From: Corynebacterium suranareeae
GTDB taxonomy: Bacteria > Actinomycetota > Actinomycetes > Mycobacteriales > Mycobacteriaceae
Reading direction: 5' to 3'
Assembly (NCBI RefSeq): GCF_002355155.1
Contig: NZ_AP017369.1
Coordinates: 1,612,001-1,676,000, forward strand
Length of the DNA stretch: 64,000 bases
Position numbers and translations under genes: made by a program. This document shows, piece after piece, positions 48,327 to 57,423 of this stretch. Each line of letters begins with the position of its first letter. Within the stretch, counting starts at the first letter, position 1. The notes beneath the pieces were generated by a model. That model searched no databases. It worked only from the letters and a program-made list of their open reading frames with translations, and was not told where the DNA came from.

Positions 48327-49220
48327 TTAGATTTTAGCCTGTAGAGCCTGCTTAGTAATGGAGACAAGCCGGTCACGGATCGGTTTTGCACGTTCCGACA
48401 GTTGTCGTTGTCTAGTGACGTATTCTGCTTTGCCTTCTGGGGTTTCAATGGGGACATAGCCAAAGCCATGACCACGAACATCATAAGGAGATGCTTCCAT
48501 GTCTAAAATGCGGGTATCACGGGCAAGTTCAAAGGCATCCAGCAATAGCTCACCGGGGACGAGCGGGCTTAATTTGATGGACCATTTGTATAAATCCATA
48601 GTGGCATGCAGGCATCCGCATTGATCGTTTTGTGGTTGATCTTCGCGTGTGAGCACCGTGAGGTTTAACGGAATCGCAGGTGTAGTAAAGAAACGGTACG
48701 CATCAAAGTGGGTGCATTTGATGTTGTGGGTTTCTACCACCTGGTTGGTTTCTTCAGGGCTCAGTCGTAGCGGAAGGTCATGGCGAAGATTGTCAGATTT
48801 GTACACCATTGCCCATTCGTGCAGGCCAAAACAATCAAACTGCGCGTGATTATCGCGGGTTGCGGACAAAAGGTCATGGATATACTGCACCGAAGATCCA
48901 CGTCGTTGCATGTAGGAGGCAAGATCAACCTGGACGCCGGCTGTGTGGTGGAGGGAGGCGTCGACAAGCAAATAATCGCGCATGGCAGCATGCGGCGGCG
49001 TGCCTTCAAGGTGTACGCCAAGCCCTGGATGCCAGGTTTTTAAGTGCGCGACGCGCACGGGGTAGTACTCAAAGAGGAAGTCGAAGACCGGGTGCTTGAT
49101 ATGTGCTTGTCGACGCTTCACATGGTCTTTTGTGAATAGATCAGCCCGCGCTTGGTGGGCGCGGGCTTTATCCATCCACTCAGATTCACTGAGCACACAG
49201 AGATTAAAAGTGTCCAACAC
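48327..49220 (-). CDS. Conserved hypothetical protein (often labelled 3-methyladenine DNA glycosylase)
   Basis: About 297 residues from GTG 49220, or 310 from TTG 49259. It is soluble, rich in His and aromatics, with blocks HPVFDFLFEYYPVRVAHLKTWHPG and QCGCLHATMDLYKWSIKLSP. In actinobacterial annotation this family carries the name 3-methyladenine DNA glycosylase, but I see no helix-hairpin-helix with catalytic Asp and no AAG-type fold signature, so the label is not supported by the sequence. Cys-Gly-Cys with nearby His (QCGCLHAT) could bind a metal. It overlaps or abuts the CNNM gene upstream and is probably in its operon. Confidence 0.72.
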   Translation of the reverse strand: MLDTFNLCVLSESEWMDKARAHQARADLFTKDHVKRRQAHIKHPVFDFLFEYYPVRVAHLKTWHPGLGVHLEGTPPHAAMRDYLLVDASLHHTAGVQVDLASYMQRRGSSVQYIHDLLSATRDNHAQFDCFGLHEWAMVYKSDNLRHDLPLRLSPEETNQVVETHNIKCTHFDAYRFFTTPAIPLNLTVLTREDQPQNDQCGCLHATMDLYKWSIKLSPLVPGELLLDAFELARDTRILDMEASPYDVRGHGFGYVPIETPEGKAEYVTRQRQLSERAKPIRDRLVSITKQALQAKI

Positions 49221-49231
49221 AGTTACTATTT

Positions 49232-50296
49232 CTAGTCGTCGGAGCTTTCGTGAGTCCAATCGTTGACAGTTCCGACATATTCCTCAATGAGGTCCTCCAA
49301 GGTAATGACACCTAAAAGCTCACCTTTGAGGCGAACCTGAGCCATGTGTGCGGAGCGGTGGTGCATAAAATCCAAGACATCATCCATGAGACCATCGGCA
49401 TCGACGTTGCTTAGAGGACGCAGTGCAGAACGCGGAATGGTTTCAGAAGGATCCATGGTGGGATCTGCAAGCCGCGGCAAAATATCCTTGATGTGGATAT
49501 AGCCCAAATAGGAACCATCGCGACCGGTCACAGGGAAGCGGGAAAAACCAGTTTCGCGGACGGCTTCTTCTAATTCATAAAGCGTTGGACCTGATTTACC
49601 AAAAGCTAAAGAGCGGACATCTTCATCTTTGATCACGAGTTCTTTGACAGAGCGATGCTCAGAACGCAGCGCCTTGGATAAGCGTGCGTGTTCTTCTGCG
49701 TCCAACAAGCCTTCAGAACGAGATTCAGAAATCATTGAGGCAAGCTGCTCTGGATCCACGGTGGAATCCAGTTCATCTTTTTGTTCAATGCCAAATGCGC
49801 GAAGGGTCAGACGTGCGATCCAGTTCATGAACTCGATCAACGGGCGGGTAATTTTGACGAAGAAAATCAGCACAGGGGCAAGCCACATGCCCAGCGTTTC
49901 CGGACCAGCAATAGCAATATTCTTTGGCACCATTTCTCCGAAAAGAATGTGCAACCACGTGATTATGCCAAGTGCGATGACAAAGGAAATCGGGTGGATC
50001 AAATCAACTGGCACGCCCCAGGAGGTAAAAGGCACCTCAATAAAGTGAGCAATGGCCGGTTCTGCGACCTTACCCAACAGCAAGGAACACACCGTGATGC
50101 CGAACTGTGCTCCGGCCAGCATGATTGAAAGGTGCTCTGTGGCGTAGAGGACTCTCTCAGCACCTTTTTTGCCTTGAGATACCAGTGAATCTAGGCGGTC
50201 CCGGCGCGATGAGATCAGTGCGAACTCTGCAGCGACGAAGAATGCGTTAGCGGCAAGAAGTACAATAATTAGCAGGATTGCTGCCCAAATACTCAC
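49232..50296 (-). CDS. CNNM/CorC-type transporter with DUF21 and CBS pair
   Basis: 354 residues. The DUF21 (CNNM transmembrane) domain is at about 1-190: LLAANAFFVAAEFALISSRRDRLD with the conserved AEFA motif, and GEMVPKNIAIA in the middle. A cytoplasmic Bateman module of two CBS domains follows (about 205-350, VRDVR-like EDVRSLAFGKSGPTLYELEEAVRETGFSRFPVTGRDG). Family members export magnesium or related divalent cations; older annotation calls them hemolysins, without support. It overlaps the homologous upstream gene by 4 nt, suggesting a two-subunit complex. Confidence 0.88.
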   Translation of the reverse strand: MSIWAAILLIIVLLAANAFFVAAEFALISSRRDRLDSLVSQGKKGAERVLYATEHLSIMLAGAQFGITVCSLLLGKVAEPAIAHFIEVPFTSWGVPVDLIHPISFVIALGIITWLHILFGEMVPKNIAIAGPETLGMWLAPVLIFFVKITRPLIEFMNWIARLTLRAFGIEQKDELDSTVDPEQLASMISESRSEGLLDAEEHARLSKALRSEHRSVKELVIKDEDVRSLAFGKSGPTLYELEEAVRETGFSRFPVTGRDGSYLGYIHIKDILPRLADPTMDPSETIPRSALRPLSNVDADGLMDDVLDFMHHRSAHMAQVRLKGELLGVITLEDLIEEYVGTVNDWTHESSDD

Positions 50297-51675
50297 TTTT
50301 CGTACTCCTTTGCCTCGTCATGGGTGATCGGGGTGAGCACCGCTTTGTCGATGCGTCGATCTTCCATGACGGTAACTCGTGCAATCCAGCGGCCTGAGAA
50401 TCCGGATTCAAATTCATCCATGTTGGGGGTTTCTGTAAGCGGTAGTAAAGCGACATCACCAACGCGTGGAATGGCGCCCATTGCATACATAATCAGTCCG
50501 CCCAAAGTTTCATAAGGGCCGTCAGGAGAGATGTATCCTACGCGTTCTTCCAATTCATCGATGCGCACTAAACCGGAGACTTCCCAGCTGGCGCCGAATT
50601 GTTGGAAATCACGCTCGGCGTCGGAATCATCGTGTTCATCGTGGATTTCGCCCAGTATTTCTTCCACGACATCTTCAATGGTCACCATGCCTGCGGTGCC
50701 GCCGTATTCATCAGCTACCAAGATGACTTGGGAGCCTGCAGATCGCACAGCGTTAAGCACTGAGTCGCCATCTAAGCTGGCCGGTACCACAGGGATTTTT
50801 CGGGCTAGATCGCGCACCTTAGTGGTGGCTCGATCTGCTTGGCCGACAGAGAAGGCATCTTTGATGTGGACCATGCCGATGGTTTCATCCAAATCACCTT
50901 CGGTGACAGGGAAGCGGGAGTGACCAGTTTCTAGGGCAAGTGCAATGAGATCATTGACGGTGTCGGTGGCACGCAACGATTCGATGGTTGACCTAGGGGT
51001 CATGAATTCATCTGCTGTGGCATCTCCGAATTGAAGTGAGCGGTTGATCACTGCTGCGGTGTTTTGATCTAAACCACCGCTTTCTGCCGAACTACGCACC
51101 AACGCGGTGAGCTCTTGAGAAGAACGGGCAGAGGCGAGTTCTTCAGCAGGTTCAATACCAAGTTTGCGGACAATAAAGTTTGCAGACTTGTTCATGCCGT
51201 TAATAAAGGGCTTGAGAACCGTGTTGAACCAGTTTACTGGGTGAACAACAAACCGAGCCACGCCCAAAGGGTTGGTGATAGCCCAGTTTTTGGGCACTAA
51301 TTCACCAAACACCATGGATAAGGTTGTGGCCACAAGCAGAGCGATGATTAGTGCTACAGCTGTGCTTGCTGATTCGTTAAGACCGACTAGCTCTAGAAGT
51401 GGCGTGAAAAATTTAGCTAGGACAGGCTCTGCGAGGAAGCCTGTGGCCAAGGTGGTGATCGTGATGCCTAGTTGGGCACCCGAGAGCACGAATGACAGAT
51501 TTTGGTGATCCCTCTGCACCGCACGGGCGCTGCTGTCGCCCTTTTGCTTCACATGTGTTTCTATTGTGGATCTTTCTAGTCCAGTGAGTGCGAACTCAAT
51601 GGCCACGAAAAGTCCGGTGCTCGCGGTAAGAAGCACGAAGCCTAGCAGTGAGAGGATGCTTATGAGTATGTCCAT
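50293..51675 (-). CDS. CNNM/CorC-type transporter with DUF21, CBS pair and CorC_HlyC domain
   Basis: 460 residues. The DUF21 domain (about 1-200) has TASTGLFVAIEFALTGLERSTIE and GELVPKNWAITNP. The CBS pair (about 215-345) has MTPRSTIESL and SRFPVTEGDLDETIGMVHIKD, and VADEYGGTAGMVTIEDVVEEILGEI is the classic end of the second CBS. A C-terminal transporter-associated CorC_HlyC domain (about 365-445) follows. Likely the first of a divalent-cation efflux pair with the next gene. Paralogous to it at the sequence level. Confidence 0.9.
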   Translation of the reverse strand: MDILISILSLLGFVLLTASTGLFVAIEFALTGLERSTIETHVKQKGDSSARAVQRDHQNLSFVLSGAQLGITITTLATGFLAEPVLAKFFTPLLELVGLNESASTAVALIIALLVATTLSMVFGELVPKNWAITNPLGVARFVVHPVNWFNTVLKPFINGMNKSANFIVRKLGIEPAEELASARSSQELTALVRSSAESGGLDQNTAAVINRSLQFGDATADEFMTPRSTIESLRATDTVNDLIALALETGHSRFPVTEGDLDETIGMVHIKDAFSVGQADRATTKVRDLARKIPVVPASLDGDSVLNAVRSAGSQVILVADEYGGTAGMVTIEDVVEEILGEIHDEHDDSDAERDFQQFGASWEVSGLVRIDELEERVGYISPDGPYETLGGLIMYAMGAIPRVGDVALLPLTETPNMDEFESGFSGRWIARVTVMEDRRIDKAVLTPITHDEAKEYEK

Positions 51676-51738
51676 TAGCGGGGTTTAAGCGTGTGCCTTT
51701 TGAGTAGAACCTTTAAAAAGTTTTAACCAAAAAGCGTT

Positions 51739-53085
51739 TTAGCTCTTGGGACCATCTTTCCTTGAAGTCTGACGCCGAGGGTTGGAGCGGCCTGTTGATT
51801 TAGATCCGCTTTGTCCGCGCCTGCGTGGATTCCGGTTGGAACCCTTGGAATCAGAACGGTTGTGAGTGTTTTTTTGTTCCCGTTTCGGCTGTTGCTGACC
51901 AGGTGCTGGTAGCGCTTTGCCTGACGGGCGACGTGCACCAGTAATTTTAACCAATTCTTCGGAGTTTTCGTTGACTTTTACCTCAGCGGCTTTCACACCG
52001 GCTTTGTGGAAAAGGTCACGGACTTCTTTGATTTGATCATCCATTACCAATGTGACAACTGTACCGGAAGTTCCAGCACGCGCAGTACGGCCGGCGCGGT
52101 GCAAATATGCTTTGTGTTCTGCTGGGGGATCAACGTGGACAACCAACGAGACATCATCCACGTCGATGCCACGGGCTGCGATATCGGTGGCTACTAAGAC
52201 TGGGATGGAACCGTCAGAAAAACCTGCCAGTGCGTTCGTGCGGGTGTTTTGACCTTTGTCTCCGTGGATACCTACGGCATTAACTCCCACGCGGCGTAGC
52301 TTTTTCACCTGGCGGTCAACACCGTGTTTGGTGCGCATAAACAAAATGGTTTTGCCTTCACGCGCAGCAATTCTTAACACGATGGCGTTGCGGGGATCGC
52401 GTCCACCGACCAAAAGTCGGAAGTGTTCCATGGTATCGACAGCTGCTTGGACAGGAGCGGTGGAGTGGGTGACAGGATCGTGCAGATAGCGATCAACAAG
52501 TTTGCTGACGTCCCCATCGAGAGTTGCCGAAAAGAGCAAACGTTGGCCATTTTTCGGGGTGAGATCCATTAGCTTTTTCACTTGAGGCAAAAAGCCCATA
52601 TCTGCCATCTGATCAGCTTCATCCAAGGCAGTAATGGAAATATCTGCCAGGGAAAGCTTCTTTTGGTTGATCAAGTCTTGGGCACGACCTGGTGTTGCCA
52701 CCAAAATATCCACCGGTGATGCAAGGGATGAAATATGGCGGTTAATACTTACGCCACCGACAACCTCAAGGATGCGAAGTCCCATCACTCGGGCAGGATC
52801 TTGAAGGCGTTCCCGTACCTGAGCTGCGAGTTCACGGGTTGGAACCAAGACGAGGCCACGTGGGCGACCTGGTTTGGACGCGCCGGAACGTGCAAGTCGG
52901 GTGATCATGGGAAGCCCAAAGGTGAAGGTTTTTCCGGATCCGGTTGGTCCGCGGCCAAGGACATCTTTGCCGGCCAATGCATCGGGGATAGCTGCTTCTT
53001 GGATGGGGAATGCTTCGGTGATTCCCTGGCGACGAAGTTCACGCACGATCTCGTCAGGAAGCTTGAGTTCTAAAAAGGTAGTCAT
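51739..53085 (-). CDS. DEAD-box RNA helicase, RhlE-like
   Basis: 448 residues. Q motif region FLELKLPDEIVRELRRQGITEAFPIQ; motif I GRGPTGSGKTF (about 44-54); PTRELAAQ (about 86); TPGRAQD; motif II DEAD in TALDEADQMADMGF (about 156); SAT in LLFSATLDGD; motif VI HRAGRTARAG (about 343). The last about 60 residues are basic, with RRPSGKALPAPGQQQPKRE and RNPRRRGQSGSKSTGRSNPRR, a typical RNA-binding tail. It remodels RNA, probably in ribosome assembly or cold adaptation. Exact paralogue name is not fixed. Confidence 0.9.
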   Translation of the reverse strand: MTTFLELKLPDEIVRELRRQGITEAFPIQEAAIPDALAGKDVLGRGPTGSGKTFTFGLPMITRLARSGASKPGRPRGLVLVPTRELAAQVRERLQDPARVMGLRILEVVGGVSINRHISSLASPVDILVATPGRAQDLINQKKLSLADISITALDEADQMADMGFLPQVKKLMDLTPKNGQRLLFSATLDGDVSKLVDRYLHDPVTHSTAPVQAAVDTMEHFRLLVGGRDPRNAIVLRIAAREGKTILFMRTKHGVDRQVKKLRRVGVNAVGIHGDKGQNTRTNALAGFSDGSIPVLVATDIAARGIDVDDVSLVVHVDPPAEHKAYLHRAGRTARAGTSGTVVTLVMDDQIKEVRDLFHKAGVKAAEVKVNENSEELVKITGARRPSGKALPAPGQQQPKREQKNTHNRSDSKGSNRNPRRRGQSGSKSTGRSNPRRQTSRKDGPKS

Positions 53086-53182
53086 TGTTTATTAACTCTA
53101 GTCGTAGCAGGTGAAAAAGTGATCATGAGATCTTTTATTGCTTTTCGACGCCACCCTCCGGCGCCTTCGTTTAGGCAAGGAG

Positions 53183-53218
53183 AAAACCCCCTGAAGAACA
53201 ACGATCCTCAAGGGGTTT
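53183..53218 (-). terminator. gnd terminator
   Basis: Stem AAAACCCCCTGA with TCAAGGGGTTT (53183-53194 with 53208-53218), one mismatch, followed on the minus strand by T4. Confidence 0.85.
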
Positions 53219-53241
53219 AGTGAGATGCCTAGTTGAGGCTT

Positions 53242-54696
53242 TTAGGCTTCAACCTCGCTGCGGTCGCCGGACCACTCGGTGTGGAAGGTGCCTTCTTTGT
53301 CGATGCGCTTGTAGGTGTGTGCTCCGAAGAAGTCACGCTGTCCCTGGATAAGTGCTGCTGGCAGACGCTCTGCACGCAGGCTGTCGTAGTAGGACAGGGA
53401 AGAAGCAAATACTGGGATGGGAAGGCCAAGCTGGGTGGCTGTGACAATCACTCGGCGCCATGAATCAATAAGGTCGGTGAGCTCGCCCTTGAAGTATGGA
53501 TCAAGGAGGAGGGACTCTAGTTCTGCATTTGCATCGTATGCCTCGACGATGCGGTTGAGGAACTTCGCGCGAATGATGCAGCCGCCACGCCAGATGGTAG
53601 CTAGGTCGCGAGGATCAACGTTCCAGTTGTTTTCCTCAGAACCTGCCTTGATCTCATCAAAGCCCTGTGCGTATGCAACCAGCTTGGAGGCGTACAGCGC
53701 GCGACGAACATCTTCGACGAACTGTGCTTTATCTACTCCGAGCGCCTCGAGGTCGGTAAGTACACCGGCAGGGAGGTTACCCTTGGCTGCTGCGCGCTGG
53801 CTGGTAGCGCCAGAAAGTGCACGTGCAAAGACAGCTTCGCCAATGCCGGTGGTGGCAATACCTAGGTCTAGGGCAGCCTTGACGGTCCAGCGACCAGTGC
53901 CTTTTTGACCTGCAGCGTCAACGATGACATCGATCAGTGGCTTGCCTGTTTCAGCATCAACCTGGGAGAGAACTTCTGCGGTGATTTCAATGAGGTAGGA
54001 ATCTAAGTCGCCTGCGTTCCATTCCTTGAATACTTCAGCGATTTCTGCTGGCTGCATGCCTGCTGCGTAGCGAAGGAGGTGGTAAGCCTCGCCGATGACC
54101 TGCATATCAGCGTATTCGATGCCGTTGTGAACCATCTTGACAAAGTGGCCAGCGCCATCTGGGCCGATGTGGGTGACACATGGGGTGCCATCAACGTTTG
54201 CAGCGATGGATTCAAGCAGTGGTCCAAGTGACTCGTAGGACTTTGCTGGGCCACCAGGCATGATGGATGGTCCGTTGAGTGCACCTTCCTCGCCACCGGA
54301 GATGCCTGCACCGACGAAGTGGAGGCCACGTGCGGAGATTTCTTTTTCACGACGAATGGTGTCGGTGTAGAGGGCGTTACCGCCGTCGATGATGATGTCG
54401 CCTTCATCCATGGCATCTGCAAGTTGGTTGATCACTGCGTCAGTTGCGTTGCCTGCTTGGACCATGATGATGGCGCGGCGTGGCTTTTCCAGGGATGCGA
54501 CAAACTCTTCAACAGTTGCGGAAGGGATGAAGTTGCCTTCAGTACCGTGATCGGCGATGAGCTTGTCAGTTTTATCGGTGCTGCGGTTGTAGACAGCGAC
54601 AGTGTGTCCGTTGCGGGCGAAGTTTCGGGCGAGGTTTGAACCCATTACTGCCAGGCCTACAACGCCAATCTGTGCGAGATTATCTCCATTAGTCAT
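53242..54696 (-). CDS. gnd: 6-phosphogluconate dehydrogenase (decarboxylating)
   Basis: Third enzyme of the oxidative pentose phosphate pathway: 6-phosphogluconate plus NADP gives ribulose-5-phosphate, CO2 and NADPH. 484 residues, the long-chain form. Rossmann fold IGVVGLAVMGSNLARNFARNG (given as GVVGLAVMGSNLARNF, about 12-27), VYNRSTDKTDKL, substrate loop GISGGEEGALNGPSIMPGG (about 131-149) and catalytic HNGIEYADMQVIGEAYHLL (given as HNGIEYADMQVIGEAY, about 189-204; the Lys is in FVKMVHNGIE). The C-terminal helical domain ends with SAYSYYDS-like SSLSYYDSLRAERLPAALIQGQRDFFGAHTY. A slightly longer N-terminus upstream of 54696 is possible. Confidence 0.97.
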   Translation of the reverse strand: MTNGDNLAQIGVVGLAVMGSNLARNFARNGHTVAVYNRSTDKTDKLIADHGTEGNFIPSATVEEFVASLEKPRRAIIMVQAGNATDAVINQLADAMDEGDIIIDGGNALYTDTIRREKEISARGLHFVGAGISGGEEGALNGPSIMPGGPAKSYESLGPLLESIAANVDGTPCVTHIGPDGAGHFVKMVHNGIEYADMQVIGEAYHLLRYAAGMQPAEIAEVFKEWNAGDLDSYLIEITAEVLSQVDAETGKPLIDVIVDAAGQKGTGRWTVKAALDLGIATTGIGEAVFARALSGATSQRAAAKGNLPAGVLTDLEALGVDKAQFVEDVRRALYASKLVAYAQGFDEIKAGSEENNWNVDPRDLATIWRGGCIIRAKFLNRIVEAYDANAELESLLLDPYFKGELTDLIDSWRRVIVTATQLGLPIPVFASSLSYYDSLRAERLPAALIQGQRDFFGAHTYKRIDKEGTFHTEWSGDRSEVEA

Positions 54697-54847
54697 GTCA
54701 TTGATCGTACTTGACCGGGTAGGTCGCTGTCAGCAAAACATGCCTAAAAGGTGTGACCATTTGGGGGTGGGGTGAATTTCCCCAGGTAAACCACATGCAA
54801 ACGGGATGAGAAAGAAGCAAAATGGACTAAGACTAGAGTATTTAATT

Positions 54848-55312
54848 ATGACTTCTCGCGATGACCAACCCCAGGATCTGCTCTCTCTTGCTGCACTTGC
54901 TTCTACCAGAGCACTGACAACCGAGGAATTAGAAGCACTCAACAATGCCAATTATGGTTTAGACCGCCACCTTGGCCTGCGCTACACCACGATTGAACCT
55001 GGGCATGTGGTTAGTGAACTCCACGTGGCATCCAAACACTTGCAAGTTGTGGGATTAGTCAACGGAGGCGTCTACGCCTCAATCGCAGAATCTACTGGTT
55101 CTGTAGCCAGCATGATCGCTGCTCCCGGAAAATTAGTTGTGGGAGTAAACAACAACACAGATTTTATTTCTTCGGTCACCGCAGGAGTCATCGTGGCAGA
55201 AGCAACACCGATCCAATTGGGCAGGCGCACCCACCTGTGGCAAATCGAATGCACCCACCGCGGAGACGTGGTCGCACGCACCACATTACGCACCATGGTG
55301 CTTAACAAGTAG
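54848..55312 (+). CDS. Hotdog-fold acyl-CoA thioesterase (PaaI/YbdB type)
   Basis: 154 residues from ATG 54848. The hotdog core is GLDRHLGLRYTTIEPGHVVSELHVASKHLQVVGLVNGGVYASIAESTGS (split at VASKH): the VNGGVYASIAEST segment is the HGGxxAxLxExxxS active-site pattern, with Glu at about 79. Late VVARTTLRTMVLNK completes the fold. Expected to hydrolyse an aromatic or fatty acyl-CoA thioester. A possible -10 (TAGAGT near 54835) lies so close to the ATG that the mRNA may be leaderless. The methyltransferase gene begins 17 nt after its stop. Confidence 0.88.
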   Translation: MTSRDDQPQDLLSLAALASTRALTTEELEALNNANYGLDRHLGLRYTTIEPGHVVSELHVASKHLQVVGLVNGGVYASIAESTGSVASMIAAPGKLVVGVNNNTDFISSVTAGVIVAEATPIQLGRRTHLWQIECTHRGDVVARTTLRTMVLNK

Positions 55313-55329
55313 ACCTATACTTGGGCACC

Positions 55330-55914
55330 ATGACCACATGGAAAGAACTTACTGCTAACAATCCAGCACATTCAGAAAACTACGCACAGCGCTGGAGGAA
55401 CCTGGCAGCTGCTGGCAATGACATCTACGGCGAAGCACGCCTGATCGATGCAATGGCAGACCGTGGCGCCAAAATCCTAGACGCTGGCTGTGGACAGGGC
55501 AGAATTGGCGGCTATCTGTCCAAGCAAGGCCACGACGTTTTGGGAACGGACCTTGATCCCATTTTGATTGACTACGCCAAACAAGACTTTCCTGAGGCAC
55601 GGTGGGTTGTCGGAGACCTATCAGTAGACCCTATACCTGAATCTGACTTTGATCTGATCGTCTCTGCCGGCAATGTGATGGGATTTTTGGCAGAAGATGG
55701 CCGACAGCCTGCACTTGCTCACATCCACGATGCCCTGTCCTCCGATGGACGAGCAGTTATTGGTTTCGGTGCAGGACGCGGCTGGTTGTTTGATGATTTC
55801 TTAACCGTTGCCGACAGCGTGGGCCTAGAGCTCGAAAATGCTTATGAATCCTGGGATCTCAAGCCATTTGTCCACGGCTCTGAATTCCTTGTTGCGGTGT
55901 TCAGTAAAAAATAG
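55330..55914 (+). CDS. SAM-dependent methyltransferase, class I
   Basis: 194 residues from ATG 55330. Motif I is KILDAGCGQGRIGGYL (about 48-63), then VLGTDLDPILIDYAKQDFP with the acidic residue binding the ribose, and DLIVSAGNVMGFL. Substrate unknown; the small size and absence of other domains suggest a small-molecule enzyme. TATACT (55315-55320) ten bases before the ATG could be a -10 giving a leaderless mRNA. Confidence 0.86.
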   Translation: MTTWKELTANNPAHSENYAQRWRNLAAAGNDIYGEARLIDAMADRGAKILDAGCGQGRIGGYLSKQGHDVLGTDLDPILIDYAKQDFPEARWVVGDLSVDPIPESDFDLIVSAGNVMGFLAEDGRQPALAHIHDALSSDGRAVIGFGAGRGWLFDDFLTVADSVGLELENAYESWDLKPFVHGSEFLVAVFSKK

Positions 55915-55940
55915 CCAACTACCGGCGTAGACTTTAACGC

Positions 55941-56680
55941 ATGGGCACCTCGATGGCAGTGCAGGTCAAAGGCTTAAACGTCACTGTTTCTTCGGGTTTT
56001 CCACGAAGGAAAACTACCACGATTTTACAAGGCGTAGATTTTGAGGTGAAAACCGGAGAAATCACCGGTTTGTTGGGGCCATCCGGTAGTGGAAAAACAA
56101 CCCTCATGCGCTCGATCGTTGGAGTTCAAACACATACTGGCACCCTTGAAGTGTTTGGACAACCTGCAGGCGCATCTTCACTACGGGGCAACATCGGATA
56201 TGTGACACAACAAGCCAGCGTCTACCAAGACCTCACTGTGTTGGATAATCTCAGGTACTTCGCCGCTCTTGCAGGAGGCCCATCTAAGACACGAGCACCA
56301 GAAGAAATCCTGGAAGTCTTAAATATTTCAGGCCTTGCCCACAGGCGTGTTGACACACTCTCCGGTGGGCAACGCAGTCGAACTTCTTTAGGCTGTGCGT
56401 TGATTACCTCACCACAACTTTTAGTAATGGATGAGCCAACCGTTTAGACCCCAACACCCGGCAAGAACTGTGGGAAGAATTTCGACGTATCGCGAACACC
56501 GGTGCTGGAGTAATAATCTCGAGCCACGTGCTGGAGGAAGCCTCACGGTGTGACAACCTAATTTTGTTACGCGCCGGGCATGTCATCTGGACTGGGACAC
56601 CGACTCAATTGTTAGCTGACACCAGTGAACATAGCTATGAAGATGCATTCCGGGCAGCAATCAAGGGGACCGACGAATGA
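55941..56680 (+). pseudogene. ABC transporter ATPase gene disrupted by a frameshift
   Basis: The first 168 codons give a normal DrrA/CcmA-like ATPase: Walker A GPSGSGKTT (about 47-55), Q-loop YVTQQASVYQDLTV, signature LSGGQRSRTSLG and Walker B LLVMDEPTV. At 56445-56447 the frame hits TAG where the family has VGLDP. After a shift the text continues LDPNTRQELWEEFRRIANTG, then VIISSHVLEEASRCDNLILL with the switch His, to a stop overlapping the permease start (ATGA). A net loss of about four bases (for example TGGT) at this place explains both. Alone, the N-terminal product lacks D-loop and switch His and should be inactive. Confidence 0.85.
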
Positions 56681-57420
56681 ACATCTCTTGTCTTGGCGCA
56701 ACCGCATGGCGCGTTTTTAAACAGTTACTGGCAGATAAGCGTTCCATCGCCTTAATCTTGTTCGTGCCAGTGATATTGATGTCATTGCTGTACTACATGT
56801 ATTCCTCTACACCTGCAGGAACGCAACTGTTTGAGATGATCTCCACCGTGATGATTGCCGTGTTTCCACTGTTGCTCATGTTTTTGATGACGTCAGTAAC
56901 CATGCAACGAGAACGAAACAACGGCACGCTAGAAAGGCTGTGGACCACCAACATCCGTCGCCTCGATCTCATCGGTGGCTACGCGGTTGCTTTCGGCCTC
57001 ATGGCAATAGTGCAATCACTGCTGATGGTTTTAACCCTGAGATACCTACTAGGAGTTCATACCGAGTCACAGTGGTGGATCTCCACACTCATTGCAGCTA
57101 TCACAGGATCAATTGGAGTATCGCTAGGCTTGCTTAGTTCCGCGTTTGCCAGCAGTGAGTTCCAAGCAATCCAAACACTTCCGGTGTTAATTTTGCCCCA
57201 GTTCCTCTTATGCGGTTTGCTGATCCCCAGGGACGAGCTCCCCAATATCTTGCATTGGATTTCTAATGTTCTCCCGCTGTCTTATGCCGTTCATGCAGCA
57301 CTAGAGGCCTCTCGAGCGGGGATCGGCCAACAAGTAGTTTTCAACATTGTGATCTGTGCTGTATTTACCGCAGCCTTCTTGTTGATAGCTGGGCCATTGA
57401 TGCCACGCAAAACCCGTTAA
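56677..57420 (+). CDS. ABC-2 type transporter permease
   Basis: 247 residues with six predicted helices. N-terminal cytoplasmic stretch ISCLGATAWRVFKQLLADKR, then LILFVPVILMSLLYYMY, followed by FEMISTVMIAVFPLLLMFLMTSVTMQRERNNGTLERLWTT (split at FLMTS), where RERxxGTLExL is the ABC-2 hallmark (about 76-86). Late PQFLLCGLLIPRDELPNILHWISNVLPLSYA is the family C-terminal block. It should pair with the preceding ATPase as a drug or polyketide exporter. Because that ATPase is frameshifted, the exporter is probably non-functional in this strain unless another ATPase substitutes. Confidence 0.88.
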   Translation: MNISCLGATAWRVFKQLLADKRSIALILFVPVILMSLLYYMYSSTPAGTQLFEMISTVMIAVFPLLLMFLMTSVTMQRERNNGTLERLWTTNIRRLDLIGGYAVAFGLMAIVQSLLMVLTLRYLLGVHTESQWWISTLIAAITGSIGVSLGLLSSAFASSEFQAIQTLPVLILPQFLLCGLLIPRDELPNILHWISNVLPLSYAVHAALEASRAGIGQQVVFNIVICAVFTAAFLLIAGPLMPRKTR

Positions 57421-57423
57421 AAA

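Noticed and set aside
48327..49220. 3-methyladenine DNA glycosylase
   Set aside because: This name is attached to the family in databases as I remember it, but neither the helix-hairpin-helix nor an AAG fold signature is visible.
56440..56450. Programmed frameshift in the ABC ATPase gene
   Set aside because: There is no slippery heptamer or downstream stem at the stop, and the missing codon text (VGLDP) points to a simple deletion.
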